The position numbers were made by a program, and so were the translations under genes. The notes under the pieces are model-generated. The model was not told where the DNA came from. It did not search any database and saw only the letters and a list, made by a program, of their open reading frames with translations. Shown in pieces: positions 26,218 to 36,015 of a stretch of DNA of 64,000 bases. Each line of letters opens with the position of its first letter. The stretch's first letter is position 1. The stretch is from positions 248,001 through 312,000 of the forward strand of contig NZ_DF968180.1 of NCBI RefSeq assembly GCF_001192795.1, given 5' to 3'. This stretch comes from Flexilinea flocculi (GTDB taxonomy: Bacteria; Chloroflexota; Anaerolineae; Anaerolineales; Anaerolineaceae).

Positions 26218-26328
26218 GCTATAGACATAATAATTTTTTTTCACACTTCAAAAATGTAGATCATTGTGAGCAAATAGTCTGAAATTAAGGTTATGAATTT
26301 ATAAAGTCTTGGATTTTCCCAGTTTGCT

Positions 26329-26366
26329 AAAAAAATTCAGCCGATCTGACTGAAGACCGGCTGAAT
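26329..26366 (-). terminator. Terminator of the hydroxyacid dehydrogenase operon
   Basis: On the minus strand ATTCAGCCG (26366-26358) pairs with CGGCTGAAT (26343-26335) around a 14-base loop and is followed by a run of T (26335-26329). It lies 19 bp after the 26385 stop. Confidence 0.88.
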
Positions 26367-26384
26367 CATGTGTCGGAAAACAAA

Positions 26385-27353
26385 TTATTGGTTGACTACA
26401 TTGACCGGCGTACCAGCCAAAAACTGCCTGAGATTATCTACGGCAGCATCCATCAGCCGCTGCCGGCTTTCTTTGGGCGCCCAACTGATATGCGGCGTGA
26501 TAAAGCAATTCTTTGCCTGAAGCAGCGGGTTGTCATTTTTGATAGGTTCCGAAGAAACAACATCCAAACCGGCTGCCGCGACTTTCCCGGAGTTCAATGC
26601 ATCTGCCAAATCTTTTTCTACGATTAACGGTCCGCGGGAGTTGTTCAGAATGATCACACCATCCTTCATCTTGCTGATGGAATCTTTGTTGATGATCCCT
26701 TCAGTGGACGGAAAGAGCGGACAATGGAGCGCGATGACATCCGAAGTTTTCAGCAGCGTATCCAGATCGACATAATCTGCGACTGCTTTGCCGGCATCGC
26801 TTGGATGCTCATCATAAGCGATGACTTTCATGCCCAGCGCCTTTGCGATGGCAGCAGTCCGCTGACCGATGCGTCCGAGCCCGATGATCCCCATGGTTTT
26901 TCCTTCCAGTTCGATCAAAGGATAATCCCAGAAACACCAGTCCGCGCTATTTGCCCACTTGCCGTTATGCACAGCATTGCTGTGATGACCAATATTATGG
27001 CAGATCTCCAGCAGCAGCGCAATTGCAAATTGCGCAACTGCAGCCGTTCCATAGGTAGGAATGTTGCAGACGGGGATCCCTTTTTCTTTTGCGGCGGCTA
27101 CATCAACGACGTTATAACCGGTGGCAAGCATGCTGATGAAGCGTATTCCCGGACAGGCATCTAAAACAGCTTTGCGGATCGGAGTCTTATTCGTATATAC
27201 ATATGCAGCATCTCCAATCCGCGAAATAATTTCATCATCATCGGTGCAGGATGTGCGATCGTATACTTGTAATTCTCCAAGCTTTGCCAGCTCATCCCAG
27301 GAGAGGTCACCGGGATTTTCCGCATATCCATCCAATACGACAATTTTTGCCAT
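26385..27353 (-). CDS. D-isomer-specific 2-hydroxyacid dehydrogenase (glycerate/hydroxypyruvate type)
   Basis: 322 residues. NAD site GIIGLGRIGQRT (near residue 155), LATGYNVVDVAAAKEKGI in the substrate domain, and the catalytic triad Arg in NNSRGPLI (near 238), Glu in VVSSEP (near 267) and His in ITPHISW (near 286). This matches glycerate dehydrogenase/hydroxypyruvate reductase enzymes, which interconvert hydroxypyruvate (or glyoxylate) and D-glycerate (or glycolate). GGAGGAG precedes ATG. It is last of a three-gene set with a TIM-barrel isomerase and glycerate 2-kinase, so feeding D-glycerate into glycolysis is the likely job. Confidence 0.92.
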   Translation of the reverse strand: MAKIVVLDGYAENPGDLSWDELAKLGELQVYDRTSCTDDDEIISRIGDAAYVYTNKTPIRKAVLDACPGIRFISMLATGYNVVDVAAAKEKGIPVCNIPTYGTAAVAQFAIALLLEICHNIGHHSNAVHNGKWANSADWCFWDYPLIELEGKTMGIIGLGRIGQRTAAIAKALGMKVIAYDEHPSDAGKAVADYVDLDTLLKTSDVIALHCPLFPSTEGIINKDSISKMKDGVIILNNSRGPLIVEKDLADALNSGKVAAAGLDVVSSEPIKNDNPLLQAKNCFITPHISWAPKESRQRLMDAAVDNLRQFLAGTPVNVVNQ

Positions 27354-27379
27354 GATCTCCTCCGTATTATGAAATTGAC

Positions 27380-28282
27380 TCAGTCCTGTACCAATGCCCA
27401 GGCACGGTTCAGGACACGTTTGGTATTAGCGAGAATGATATCTGCATCCTCACCGTTGAATGGTGTGACTTCCATGGAAAGGACATATGGATCATCTGCA
27501 TGGAAGAAACCTTCCTCTTTGATCACAGTCAGGTAATCGACAAGTTCCATGGTATCGTTGGCGCTCTTTGGAAAACCGAAACGCGGGTGTTTATCGCCAT
27601 AGGCATCAAAGCCTTTTTGTACCACAGCATTTCCGAAGTGGAAATGATTGATATACGGACGCAATGTGCGAATAACAAAATTCGAGGTCTCAAAGGTGGT
27701 TGGGAAATGGGAAAGATCGACCATCAAACCAAAATTAGCACATTCGCGGCGCATTTCAGCCGCAAATTTGGCCGCATACGGAGCAGGACCGATCAATGCA
27801 GCTTTATCCATGTCATAATCAAAGACTTCCAGATTGATGGTCATGTTTTTTTGAGCGGCATGGGCGCAGACGTTTTTCGTGGTTTTTAACAGCTGTGCAA
27901 AAGCCTGATCTTTCGTCTGTATTTCCCATTTTCCTGCCAGAAAAGCCACACTTTTTGCGCCAAGATACGCTGCCTCATCCACGGCATTCATCAGCGTTTT
28001 TTCCGCTTTTTCGCGTTCTGTTTCATCAATGGCATTGGGATTCAATTTTGGTCCAAGCAGGCAGGGCTGCGCCCCATAACAGACTTTCAGATGTGACTGG
28101 TCAAGTATCTTTTTGGCTTTATCACGAGTCTCATCATCGCTGAAATGTGTGATCTCGACTGCGTCGAAATAGTCATCGCAGGCGATAATCTTCAAAGAAT
28201 CCAGAACTGAATAGGCCAAAGCCGGATGTGACATCCATTGAATCGTGCCGACTTGGAAATATTTATGGATCGAGTCTCTCAT
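27380..28282 (-). CDS. Sugar phosphate isomerase/epimerase-like TIM barrel protein
   Basis: 300 residues of the AP-endonuclease-2 TIM-barrel superfamily (IolE, hydroxypyruvate isomerase and epimerases). Metal-ligand positions are visible: INLEVFDYDMDK (Glu, near residue 148), LMVDLSHFP (Asp/His, near 186), HFHFGNAV (His, near 212) and LSMEVTPF (Glu, near 273). Substrate is not determinable from sequence. With a hydroxypyruvate reductase-like enzyme and glycerate kinase beside it, a hydroxypyruvate isomerase-like or 3-keto-acid sugar role is plausible. GGAGGG lies five bases before ATG, and 26 bp separate it from the dehydrogenase gene. Confidence 0.85.
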   Translation of the reverse strand: MRDSIHKYFQVGTIQWMSHPALAYSVLDSLKIIACDDYFDAVEITHFSDDETRDKAKKILDQSHLKVCYGAQPCLLGPKLNPNAIDETEREKAEKTLMNAVDEAAYLGAKSVAFLAGKWEIQTKDQAFAQLLKTTKNVCAHAAQKNMTINLEVFDYDMDKAALIGPAPYAAKFAAEMRRECANFGLMVDLSHFPTTFETSNFVIRTLRPYINHFHFGNAVVQKGFDAYGDKHPRFGFPKSANDTMELVDYLTVIKEEGFFHADDPYVLSMEVTPFNGEDADIILANTKRVLNRAWALVQD

Positions 28283-28457
28283 TTTTGCCCTCCATTGCAG
28301 ATGATGGATCGCTGTAATTTGAAAAATAGGAAGAATTCAATATTATGGTGCGGTTTTTGCATTTGAATCGCAGGGCGAATTAATCATTTGAACTATTGAT
28401 ACGGATCGAAATCCATGTATGTTTCGTAAAATCGCCACATCGGGGCAGACTGCTGGT

Positions 28458-29777
28458 TTAGAAAGCAAATAAAAATGTCAAATCATTGACATTGGTGCCG
28501 CTGGGACCGGTTTTCAACAGGTCGTTCAGGGCTTCAAAATAATGATAGGCATCATTGCGATTGAGGAAATCCTCCGGCTTGAGACCGTGAGCCAGTCCTT
28601 TCTGCAGCGTTTCATCGCTTACGAAAGCGCCGGCTGCATCGGTTGGACCATCTTCTCCATCTGTGGCAAGTGTCACGAGGGCAGAACCTTTCATGTCCGA
28701 CATGGGACGCACGGCAGCCAAGGCAAGCTCCTGGTTCCGTCCGCCCAGTCCATTCCCATGGATATGAACCGTTGTTTCTCCGCCGAAGATCATCAGCGCC
28801 GGGCGGTGAATCCAGGAACCAGGACGATCAATTTCAGAGAGGAATGCAGGCAGCATGGCTCCGACTGCAGCAGCTTCTCCAGTAAGCATTGTGCTGAGGA
28901 TAACGGAGTTGAAACCAAGTTGGCGCCCTTTTTCGGCTGCTGCAACCGCAGCAATACGATTGTCTGCAGCCAGACAGTTGATGATTTTTTTGCAGCAGGG
29001 ATCGTCATTCTTCAGCGTCTCAGGGATCAGACCCATCTGTCCATCCTGCAACACTTTCAGGATCGAGGCTGGAACGCTTCCCCGCAATTGATATTTGTCC
29101 AGAATACGGATTGCGTCATCGAACGTGGATGGATCGGGTACGGTAGGACCGGATGCGATGGTACTCAGATTGCTGCCCACGACGTCAGACAGGATGATCG
29201 ATACACATAAAGCCGGAGCTGCCTGTAATGCAAGGCCGCCGCCTTTGACCAGATCCAGATGCTTGCGCATGGTGTTGAATTCATTGATATCCGCCCCGCA
29301 GGCAAGGATCTGTGCGCTGAAATCCTGCATGTCCTTCAGGCTCACGCCAGGACGCGGACAGGTCAGCAGTGCTGAGCCGCCGCCGGAAATCAGGAATATT
29401 ACCAGGTCATCCGCCAGCGTTTTTCCGAGCATGGCGAGGATAGCATTTGCCCCTTGCACGCTTCCGTCATCCGGAACCGGATGACCGCCTTTGAAGATAC
29501 GGTATTTTTCCGAAAATTGAAAAGAATCATCGATATGTTTGGTGAGAATGATTCCTTCTGTGACCGCATCGTGCAATACGGAATCCACTGCTGCAGCCAT
29601 GCTCAGCCCGGCTTTCCCGATTGCGACAAGGTAGATATGTTTGAATTGTTTCCATTCAAATGTTTTCCCTGCGATGATCAGTTGGTCCTGTTCTCTTTGC
29701 AGCACTTTTGGAATGAAAACTTTCGGATTTACTGCTTGAAATGCTGCCGAAATAATGCTTTGAATCTCATTGTTCAT
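28458..29777 (-). CDS. Glycerate 2-kinase (MOFRL family)
   Basis: 439 residues with an N-terminal DUF4147 domain and a C-terminal MOFRL domain. Landmarks: VAIGKAGLSMA (near residue 50), GGHPVPDDGSV (near 95), FLISGGGSALL (near 128), IFGGETTVHIHGNGLGGRNQELAL (near 330) and LATDGEDGPTDAAGAFV (near 370). This class (GK-II) phosphorylates D-glycerate to 2-phosphoglycerate. It is first of the set running to 26385. The 175-bp gap to the isomerase contains a decayed outer box of the palindrome family (about 28315-28400). The N-terminal start is supported by GGGAAG about 10 bases upstream. Confidence 0.92.
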   Translation of the reverse strand: MNNEIQSIISAAFQAVNPKVFIPKVLQREQDQLIIAGKTFEWKQFKHIYLVAIGKAGLSMAAAVDSVLHDAVTEGIILTKHIDDSFQFSEKYRIFKGGHPVPDDGSVQGANAILAMLGKTLADDLVIFLISGGGSALLTCPRPGVSLKDMQDFSAQILACGADINEFNTMRKHLDLVKGGGLALQAAPALCVSIILSDVVGSNLSTIASGPTVPDPSTFDDAIRILDKYQLRGSVPASILKVLQDGQMGLIPETLKNDDPCCKKIINCLAADNRIAAVAAAEKGRQLGFNSVILSTMLTGEAAAVGAMLPAFLSEIDRPGSWIHRPALMIFGGETTVHIHGNGLGGRNQELALAAVRPMSDMKGSALVTLATDGEDGPTDAAGAFVSDETLQKGLAHGLKPEDFLNRNDAYHYFEALNDLLKTGPSGTNVNDLTFLFAF

Positions 29778-29958
29778 AATACATGATCTTCCCTGATAAT
29801 TTGAAACCGGATGATGTTATTATACCGAAAGGTTTGTATCCATCATATTCGCCAAAAAAGTATACCATCATTGAGATCCGATAATTCGGAGTAAATCGAA
29901 ACCAGCAATATCAAATTTGGAAAGAATTATTTGTTATTGTGATATTTTTACGCACAGC

Positions 29959-30213
29959 CCTCGATGCTCGCCAGTTCGCATCAAGCCCTCCCGGGTTCGA
30001 ATCCCCTCAAATCGGTTAACAAAAAAACCGTCCTGGTGGACGGTTCTGCGGAGAGAGAGGGATTCGCGTTTTGCTGCGCAAAACTTACCCTTCGCTGCGC
30101 TTGGTCCTCGATGCTCGCCAGCTCGCATCAAGCCCTCCCGGGTTCGAATCCCCTCAAATCGGTTAGCAAAAAAACCGTCCTGGTGGACGGTTCTGCGGAG
30201 AGAGAGGGATTCG
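29959..30213. repeat. Tandem duplication of the tRNA-Ser 3' end and terminator
   Basis: 29959-30066 and 30106-30213 are 108-bp direct repeats with only two differences seen, offset by 147 bp. Each carries a T-arm-like GGGTTCGAATCCC, a terminator hairpin and the last 17 bases of tRNA-Ser (copy at 30050-30066; the real gene end at 30197-30213). A half copy of the palindrome family (arm ATTTGTTATTGTGATATTTTTACGC, about 29930-29953) is cut off just before it. Confidence 0.88.
30168..30192 (-). terminator. Terminator of tRNA-Ser
   Basis: On the minus strand AACCGTCC pairs with GGACGGTT around ACCA and is followed by a T run, five bases after the tRNA end. An identical hairpin is present in the duplicated unit at about 30022-30045. 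Confidence 0.88.
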
Positions 30214-30281
30214 AACCCACGATGAGATTTCCCCATACCTGTTTTCAAGACAGGCGCCTTAAACCACTCGGCCATCTCTCC
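30197..30281 (-). tRNA. tRNA-Ser (anticodon TGA)
   Basis: 85 nt. The acceptor GGAGAGA pairs with TCTCTCC, the D arm contains GCCGAGTGGTTTAAGGC, the anticodon stem CTGTC/... surrounds TGA (CTGTCTTGAAAACAG), a short variable arm follows, and the T arm contains GGGTTCGAATCCC. The large D loop with AGTGG and the extra arm are class II features of tRNA-Ser. The CCA end is not encoded. A terminator follows. Confidence 0.95.
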
Positions 30282-30417
30282 CAATACGCAAACGATTTTA
30301 TCATGATTCTGAAGACACAACAAGAAAAAGTATCATTGCTCAATTCGAAATCCAGCATTTTTTCGAACCGTTGTACTCCATTACGGAAATATCCGCAAAA
30401 ATTCAGCGATCCACCGT

Positions 30418-31326
30418 CTAGAAGCCGCATTCCGCATAGTTAGGGAAACTTTTTTGGGCGCCGCGCTTCTGTACGCTCAATGCGGCGGCATGACTGGCTT
30501 TTTTCATTGCCTCTTCCACCGGAATTCCAGATGCAATGAAATATGCGACTGTACCGATAAACGCATCTCCTGCACCGGTTGTGTCGACTGCAGTCACTTT
30601 CTCTGTTTCCACTAGTACTGTTTTTCCCTCTGACATCAATAGACTGCCCTTGCTCCCCAGCGTGATGATGACATTTTTTACACCCCGGGAGAGGAAATCT
30701 TTGCCAGCTCGTTTCACATCTTCGATTGTCTTCACCGGGAATCCGACGATATGAGCAGCTTCCGATTCGTTCGGACAAAAATAATCACATAATCGGTAGA
30801 TTTCATCCGGGAAGTCTTCTGCCGGAGCAGGATTGAAGATCGTCGGAACACCATACATTCTGGCAATTTGCAGAAAACGCAGTGTGGCATTCAAGTTGAT
30901 CTCATTCTGGCAGACCAGTACATCGGCTTTACCTATTGCAGCGGCTGCTTTCTCAATTTCCTCTTCGCTAAAGGAGAGGTTGGCGCCACCTACTACAATG
31001 ATGGCATTTTGCCCGTTTTCCTGAACAGTGATGGCTGCGATACCGGTCGATGCTTCTTTCGTTGTATACACACAACTGGTATTCAGACCACAGGCAGTGA
31101 AGTTTTTCATATAATCTTTTCCGAAAGTATCTTCACCGATTTTCGCAATCATCCATACTTCACCACCCAGTTTTGCCGCCATTACAGCCTGATTAGCACC
31201 TTTGCCTCCGAAATAGGTCTGAAATGCATTTCCATGAATGGTTTCACCTGCCATCGGCATTCGCTGAACGGTAGTGACAAGATCCATATTCGCTGATCCG
31301 GCAACACAGATAACTGGTTTTTTCAT
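30418..31326 (-). CDS. rbsK: Ribokinase
   Basis: 302 residues of the PfkB family. The start region CVAGSANMDLVTTVQRMP and GGKGANQAVMAAKLGG (near residue 41) form the substrate site. The late VTAVDTTGAGDAFIGTVAYF (near 240, catalytic Asp in GAGD) forms the anion hole. This is close to the RbsK pattern, so ribose to ribose 5-phosphate is the expected reaction. RbsD and a CUT2 importer lie upstream on the same strand. ATG 31326 is chosen over the longer frame because AGGAG lies five bases before it. The gap to rbsD carries a terminator-like hairpin and a palindromic repeat, so it may have its own promoter. Confidence 0.92.
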   Translation of the reverse strand: MKKPVICVAGSANMDLVTTVQRMPMAGETIHGNAFQTYFGGKGANQAVMAAKLGGEVWMIAKIGEDTFGKDYMKNFTACGLNTSCVYTTKEASTGIAAITVQENGQNAIIVVGGANLSFSEEEIEKAAAAIGKADVLVCQNEINLNATLRFLQIARMYGVPTIFNPAPAEDFPDEIYRLCDYFCPNESEAAHIVGFPVKTIEDVKRAGKDFLSRGVKNVIITLGSKGSLLMSEGKTVLVETEKVTAVDTTGAGDAFIGTVAYFIASGIPVEEAMKKASHAAALSVQKRGAQKSFPNYAECGF

Positions 31327-31499
31327 AACGACTCCTGAATGATTAGAAAATGATTGCGGCAAAAAAAGATTGCGCTCTGCGCCAAGCAGCCTGCTATCGC
31401 TTTTTTACCGTATGCCATTATTGTAGCTCAAATCAACTCTTCCGTAAAACAAACAGCGATTCGAACTATGGATAAGCTTTACGAATTAATTAAGAAGAT

Positions 31500-31548
31500 T
31501 TGTTATTCACATGGTGTTGCACTCTGCGTAATACCATGTGAATAACAA
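31500..31548. repeat. Nested palindrome family, copy 5
   Basis: Perfect 16-bp inverted repeat (31500-31515 with 31533-31548): TTGTTATTCACATGGT and its complement. Apart from the TTGTT/AACAA base the arm is unlike those of the other copies. Outer boxes are CAGCGATTCGAACTATG at 31454-31470 and CATATTTCGAATTATTG at 31560-31576. Confidence 0.92.
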
Positions 31549-31581
31549 TGCATTCTTTTCATATTTCGAATTATTGTGAAA

Positions 31582-31615
31582 CAAACAGTAAGTCGACATA
31601 TTGACTTACTGTTTG
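31582..31615 (-). terminator. Hairpin after rbsD
   Basis: CAAACAGTAAGTC pairs perfectly with GACTTACTGTTTG around 8 bases. On the minus strand only a short T run (TTTC) follows, while on the plus strand an A run follows. It is a likely terminator for the rbsD unit but imperfect. Confidence 0.6.
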
Positions 31616-31682
31616 AAAAAAAATTCTTTATTGTTCTATTCTTTTAACACAAAGCGCACTAACACGAGAACGACTGATATTC

Positions 31683-32081
31683 TCAGAACGTCACGCCGCC
31701 TTCCAGGATCACATTGCAATAAGGTGTGCATTCTCCGGTCCGGATATGTACTTTTGCTATGCGGGACATGGCTTTAATCGCTTCATGCGGTTTGGCTTCC
31801 ACCGGAAAATCATCGCCGATCATCTGCAGCAGACGCTGATAAGCCGGTGTGCTTTTTTCGGCCATTTCGCTGCTGATGTAAGCCTTCTGTACTTTCAACT
31901 CTGACAAGACTGTTGTTAAAACATCAAAGAAACCCGGAATACCGGCACAAACTGCCAGGTCGACGAAAGGCACTCCCGGCTGGCAAGGCATGCCTGCATC
32001 ACCAATCAGTATGGTGTCAAAATGTTCCAGCTCCGCCACGATTTTTGAAATTTCACCGTGATAGATACCACTTTTCTTCAT
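31683..32081 (-). CDS. rbsD: D-ribose pyranase RbsD
   Basis: 132 residues, normal for RbsD. The product opens KKSGIYHGEISKIVAELEHFD with the conserved His (residue 8 region), then LIGDAGMPCQPGVPFVDLAV (near 27), and ends IRTGECTPYCNVILEGGVTF, the RbsD/FucU C-terminal loop. It interconverts the beta-pyranose and furanose forms of ribose or a like sugar before kinase action. The start at 32081 has GGAG six bases upstream; a frame 19 codons longer is not favoured. It is transcribed between a FucI-type isomerase and ribokinase genes. Confidence 0.93.
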   Translation of the reverse strand: MKKSGIYHGEISKIVAELEHFDTILIGDAGMPCQPGVPFVDLAVCAGIPGFFDVLTTVLSELKVQKAYISSEMAEKSTPAYQRLLQMIGDDFPVEAKPHEAIKAMSRIAKVHIRTGECTPYCNVILEGGVTF

Positions 32082-32100
32082 TTTTTTCTCCAACATAAAA

Positions 32101-32206
32101 ATGCAGGTTTGCCTTAGTAATTTGAAATAAAGACACATTTTTCGAATAAGCCGAAAAACTTATTCCATATTTCAAATCACTGGATCTGTCTGTTGCAAAC
32201 CTGCAT
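32101..32206. repeat. Three-level nested palindrome between isomerase and rbsD genes
   Basis: Outermost arms ATGCAGGTTTGC (32101-32112) and GCAAACCTGCAT (32195-32206) are perfect complements. Inside, AGTAATTTGAAATA (32116-32129) nearly matches TATTTCAAATCACT (32168-32181). At the centre TTTTTCG pairs with CGAAAAA. The middle level is the outer box of the dispersed family, so the family element seems to have inserted within, or grown, an existing hairpin. Confidence 0.8.
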
Positions 32207-32227
32207 CGTAATTTTTACCTCTTGAAT

Positions 32228-33634
32228 CTAACTGTGCAGATAAGTCTCCCAGCCAAGATAGCCTTCGAAGGCTTCGGTGATGATCTCCGCAAGGTTTTCC
32301 TTTGCAACGGCAACGTGATGTTCGAATCCATTCAAACAGATGAAACGCATCAGATCCTGAAGATCCGGAATTTCAACAACGGCGCGGGCGCCGAATGTCT
32401 TCAACTCATCGTCCACAAATTTTCCTTCGCCGGTGTAAGCCCGGATCACCCCATTGACCTCATCCGTGGTAACACGCGCATACGTTAATTTTCCGCTCGG
32501 AATTCTGCCCTCTACCGTTCCCATGGTATTTTCTGTCCCCATCGTGGTCGCCAGAATTTTTGCATTGCTCATACAGCAACCCGGCACAAAACTCTTGGCG
32601 AAATTGCCACAGTGGAAAAGGACACAGTGATTTTTATCGCTGCCATAGTTATTATTCCAATCGACCAGAATGGCAGGTGCTGCACCGGCAAGCTGTAAAG
32701 CGTACATGGATACAAGACCTGTAATATCTGTCTCACACGCTGAGGGCATCAGATTTTCACTCATCATGCTCATCAGAGTGCAGACATTTACGCCGTAATT
32801 CTGTTGAATCGAATTCCAGCATTGAATGGCAGTTGCGTCGATTTCATTATCCGCGATCCATTGATCCAGGATACCCTTGAATTTAGCCATGCGGAGCAGA
32901 GCGTCCTGCGGAATGCCATCATGCGGCATATAACTGTCAATTTTTTCCAATGCCGATTTCACAATGCGGTCATCATCGCTTAACCGGGATGCCGGACCGA
33001 TCAGTTCGGAAAGATCCGCTGTAATGACAGAAATTCCGACATTTTCGAGCATTTTTTCACTGTAACGAACTGTATTAAACGCTGTTGGTCGGGCACCGAC
33101 TGCACCGAGTCGTGCGTTGTGCATCTTGTTGACAATGCGGCAGACACCTGCGAATTTCCGCAGGTCTGCTTTAAAACTCTCCTCAGCTGGGAAGACACAG
33201 TGATCCGTTGTGACCGAGAAGTTATAACCGTACTGCCGGAGGTTGTTACAAACCGAGATTTTGCCGCAGAAAGAATCACGGCGGTTTGCCACATCCAGTT
33301 TCTCCAGATCATCTGGGAAAGCTTGTACCAGAATCGGTTTCCGCAAACCGGAAAGCTTGATTGTATCCGCAATTCCGCGCTCATCACCAAAATTTGGCAG
33401 ACTGATGAGGATACCGTCGATCTCATCAGCATGGCGTTTGAACAATTCGGCACATTCCTTTGCATGTGCATATGTCGTGACAGCGCCGTGTACACCCGTG
33501 TTTTCATCCAACGTTATATAATCGATTCCCAATTCTTCCAATACGGCAAACATTTGTTTTCGGGCATCGAAAACAAGACTGGCAGGGAAAAATTCTCTCG
33601 ATCCAAATAAGACAGCCAATGTGATTTTTTTCAT
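32228..33634 (-). CDS. L-fucose/L-arabinose isomerase family protein, substrate unknown
   Basis: 468 residues with the FucI/AraA three-domain plan. The N-terminal Rossmann-like part has LFGSREFFPASLVFDAR and GILISLPNFGDERG (near residue 95). A middle domain follows, and a C-terminal metal domain has CETDITGLVSMYALQLAG (Glu, near 296), DWNNNYGSDKNHCVLFHCGN (Asp, near 318) and HHVAVAKENL (His, near 440). These are the metal-ligand positions of the family, so aldose-ketose isomerisation is likely. It is shorter than FucI (about 590) and differs from AraA. Context (importer, DUF2291, FGGY kinase, transketolase) points to an uncommon sugar. AGGAG precedes ATG. Confidence 0.85.
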   Translation of the reverse strand: MKKITLAVLFGSREFFPASLVFDARKQMFAVLEELGIDYITLDENTGVHGAVTTYAHAKECAELFKRHADEIDGILISLPNFGDERGIADTIKLSGLRKPILVQAFPDDLEKLDVANRRDSFCGKISVCNNLRQYGYNFSVTTDHCVFPAEESFKADLRKFAGVCRIVNKMHNARLGAVGARPTAFNTVRYSEKMLENVGISVITADLSELIGPASRLSDDDRIVKSALEKIDSYMPHDGIPQDALLRMAKFKGILDQWIADNEIDATAIQCWNSIQQNYGVNVCTLMSMMSENLMPSACETDITGLVSMYALQLAGAAPAILVDWNNNYGSDKNHCVLFHCGNFAKSFVPGCCMSNAKILATTMGTENTMGTVEGRIPSGKLTYARVTTDEVNGVIRAYTGEGKFVDDELKTFGARAVVEIPDLQDLMRFICLNGFEHHVAVAKENLAEIITEAFEGYLGWETYLHS

Positions 33635-33816
33635 ACGATCTCCTGATATCGTTCTGATAAATTGAATGGATGGTTTCCAAAAACCCGGACCATTCTCTAA
33701 TACGTCAGAGAACGTTGTTTTGCAGAAAATGGTCCTGTATCATCCGATGCTTTCAATACAAACTGCGGATTAACTGTACAACAATGCTATTCGTGTACAA
33801 CTGTCCGCCATATTTC

Positions 33817-33894
33817 TTTTCCAGCAAAGAAATATAACGTCAGGATTTCCTTGCTGGAAAAGAAATGAAGGAACGGAAATGAATCCGTTCCTTC
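33817..33894 (-). terminator. Two tandem hairpins after the RbsB-like gene
   Basis: GAAGGAACGGA (33867-33877) pairs perfectly with TCCGTTCCTTC (33884-33894). Further on, TTTTCCAGCAA (33817-33827) pairs with TTGCTGGAAAA (33851-33861). Both follow the 33914 stop on the minus strand and likely stop or slow transcription into the isomerase gene. Confidence 0.65.
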
Positions 33895-33913
33895 TTGAAA
33901 GCTAAAAAATCGA

Positions 33914-34891
<978 letters not shown>

Positions 34892-34956
34892 TTACAGAGA
34901 TTGAAAATTTTATTTTTACGAATTAGAAATTCGTAATACACAGTATTAGAGGAGAA

Positions 34957-36015
34957 CTACCTATTCTCTTTTTCCTCAACTTGCTGCGAGAGGGAAACAC
35001 GTTCCTGAAGTCTGCGCTGCACCTGGTCGATGATGACCGCAAAAACGATGACGATACCCTTGGCAACCTGCTGCCAGAATGACGAGACGCCAGCCATAAC
35101 CAGACCATCTGAAAGAATACCGATCACAAATGCACCGATGACCGTTCCGCCAATGCTGCCAATTCCACCGGAGAGGGATGCACCTCCCAAAACCACAGCA
35201 GCAATCGCTGTCATTTCATAGGAATCACCTGTCATTGGGTGCGATGCAACCAACTGTGACGCGATAATCAATCCAACTACTGAAGAACAGAAACCGGAAA
35301 TTGCATAGACACCGATTTTTGTCTTGTCAATGGCTACGCCAGACATACGGGCTGCCTTCTCATTACCGCCTATGGCATAAACATGGCGACCGAAGGGCAG
35401 TTTCCGTGTGACGAAAATTGCTACGAGCATAAAAACCAGCATGATCCAGATGCTGTAGCTGATACCCAGAAAAGAGCCGGCACCCAATTGCGGGAAACCG
35501 GTGTTCCCCAGTTCAGCGCGTCCGACTAAATTTGGAAAAGTCAAGCCGTTCGAACGGATCTGGGCAAAACCACGTGCGACATACCACATACCCAAGGTCG
35601 CAATAAAAGCTGCAACATTAAATTTCGCAATAATAAAGCCATTAATAATTCCGCAAAAAGTACCGATCGCCATAGTCAGAATCAGGACCATCGGTATTGA
35701 AGGGTAATAGGTATTTGTACCGATCGTAATCCCCTCATTGATAAATCCACCAGCCATCATTGCACATAATCCGGCTATAGAACCGACCGAAAGGTCGATA
35801 CCTCCTGTCAGAATCACAAAGGTCATTCCAATCGCCAGGGTAGCATAAATCGCTACATGTTTGGTCATTACAACCAGATTGGTTGAATTCACAAAGTTTG
35901 GAACGATGATTGTGAAGATGATCAGTACAAAAATCAACGCAATAAATGCACGGCCTTTCATTAAAAATGATTCAATCTTCAGCCAGTTCGCTTTTTTTCC
36001 TTTTAATTCAGGCAT
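34957..36015 (-). CDS. CUT2 sugar ABC transporter permease
   Basis: 352 residues, BPD_transp_2 family. Key blocks are VILTGGIDLSVGSIAGLCAMMAGG (near residue 68) and AIAAVVLGGASLSGGIGSIGGT (near 270), with eight to ten membrane segments. The first 15-20 residues are polar and cytoplasmic. The start overlaps the ATPase stop by 8 bp with GGAG in the ATPase end, so translation is coupled. The channel partner of the 36008 ATPase and 33914 binding protein. Confidence 0.93.
   Translation of the reverse strand: MPELKGKKANWLKIESFLMKGRAFIALIFVLIIFTIIVPNFVNSTNLVVMTKHVAIYATLAIGMTFVILTGGIDLSVGSIAGLCAMMAGGFINEGITIGTNTYYPSIPMVLILTMAIGTFCGIINGFIIAKFNVAAFIATLGMWYVARGFAQIRSNGLTFPNLVGRAELGNTGFPQLGAGSFLGISYSIWIMLVFMLVAIFVTRKLPFGRHVYAIGGNEKAARMSGVAIDKTKIGVYAISGFCSSVVGLIIASQLVASHPMTGDSYEMTAIAAVVLGGASLSGGIGSIGGTVIGAFVIGILSDGLVMAGVSSFWQQVAKGIVIVFAVIIDQVQRRLQERVSLSQQVEEKENR

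Larger units (their letters stand above)
25800..26334. other. Gene-less AT-rich region
   Basis: No convincing gene is seen. A 62-codon frame at 26036-26224 lacks a ribosome site and runs through the repeats below. The region contains imperfect 17-bp direct repeats (26141-26157 and 26164-26180) and a 28-bp perfect palindrome (26190-26217). Confidence 0.6.

Noticed and set aside
26036-26224. 62-codon frame with one hydrophobic segment
   Set aside because: No ribosome site, and its second half is made of the direct repeats and the palindrome.
29934-30443. Open frames of 100-160 codons around tRNA-Ser
   Set aside because: They translate the tRNA, its terminator and the duplicated unit; the EMAEWFKAPVLKTG-type product is a well-known artefact of tRNA-Ser.
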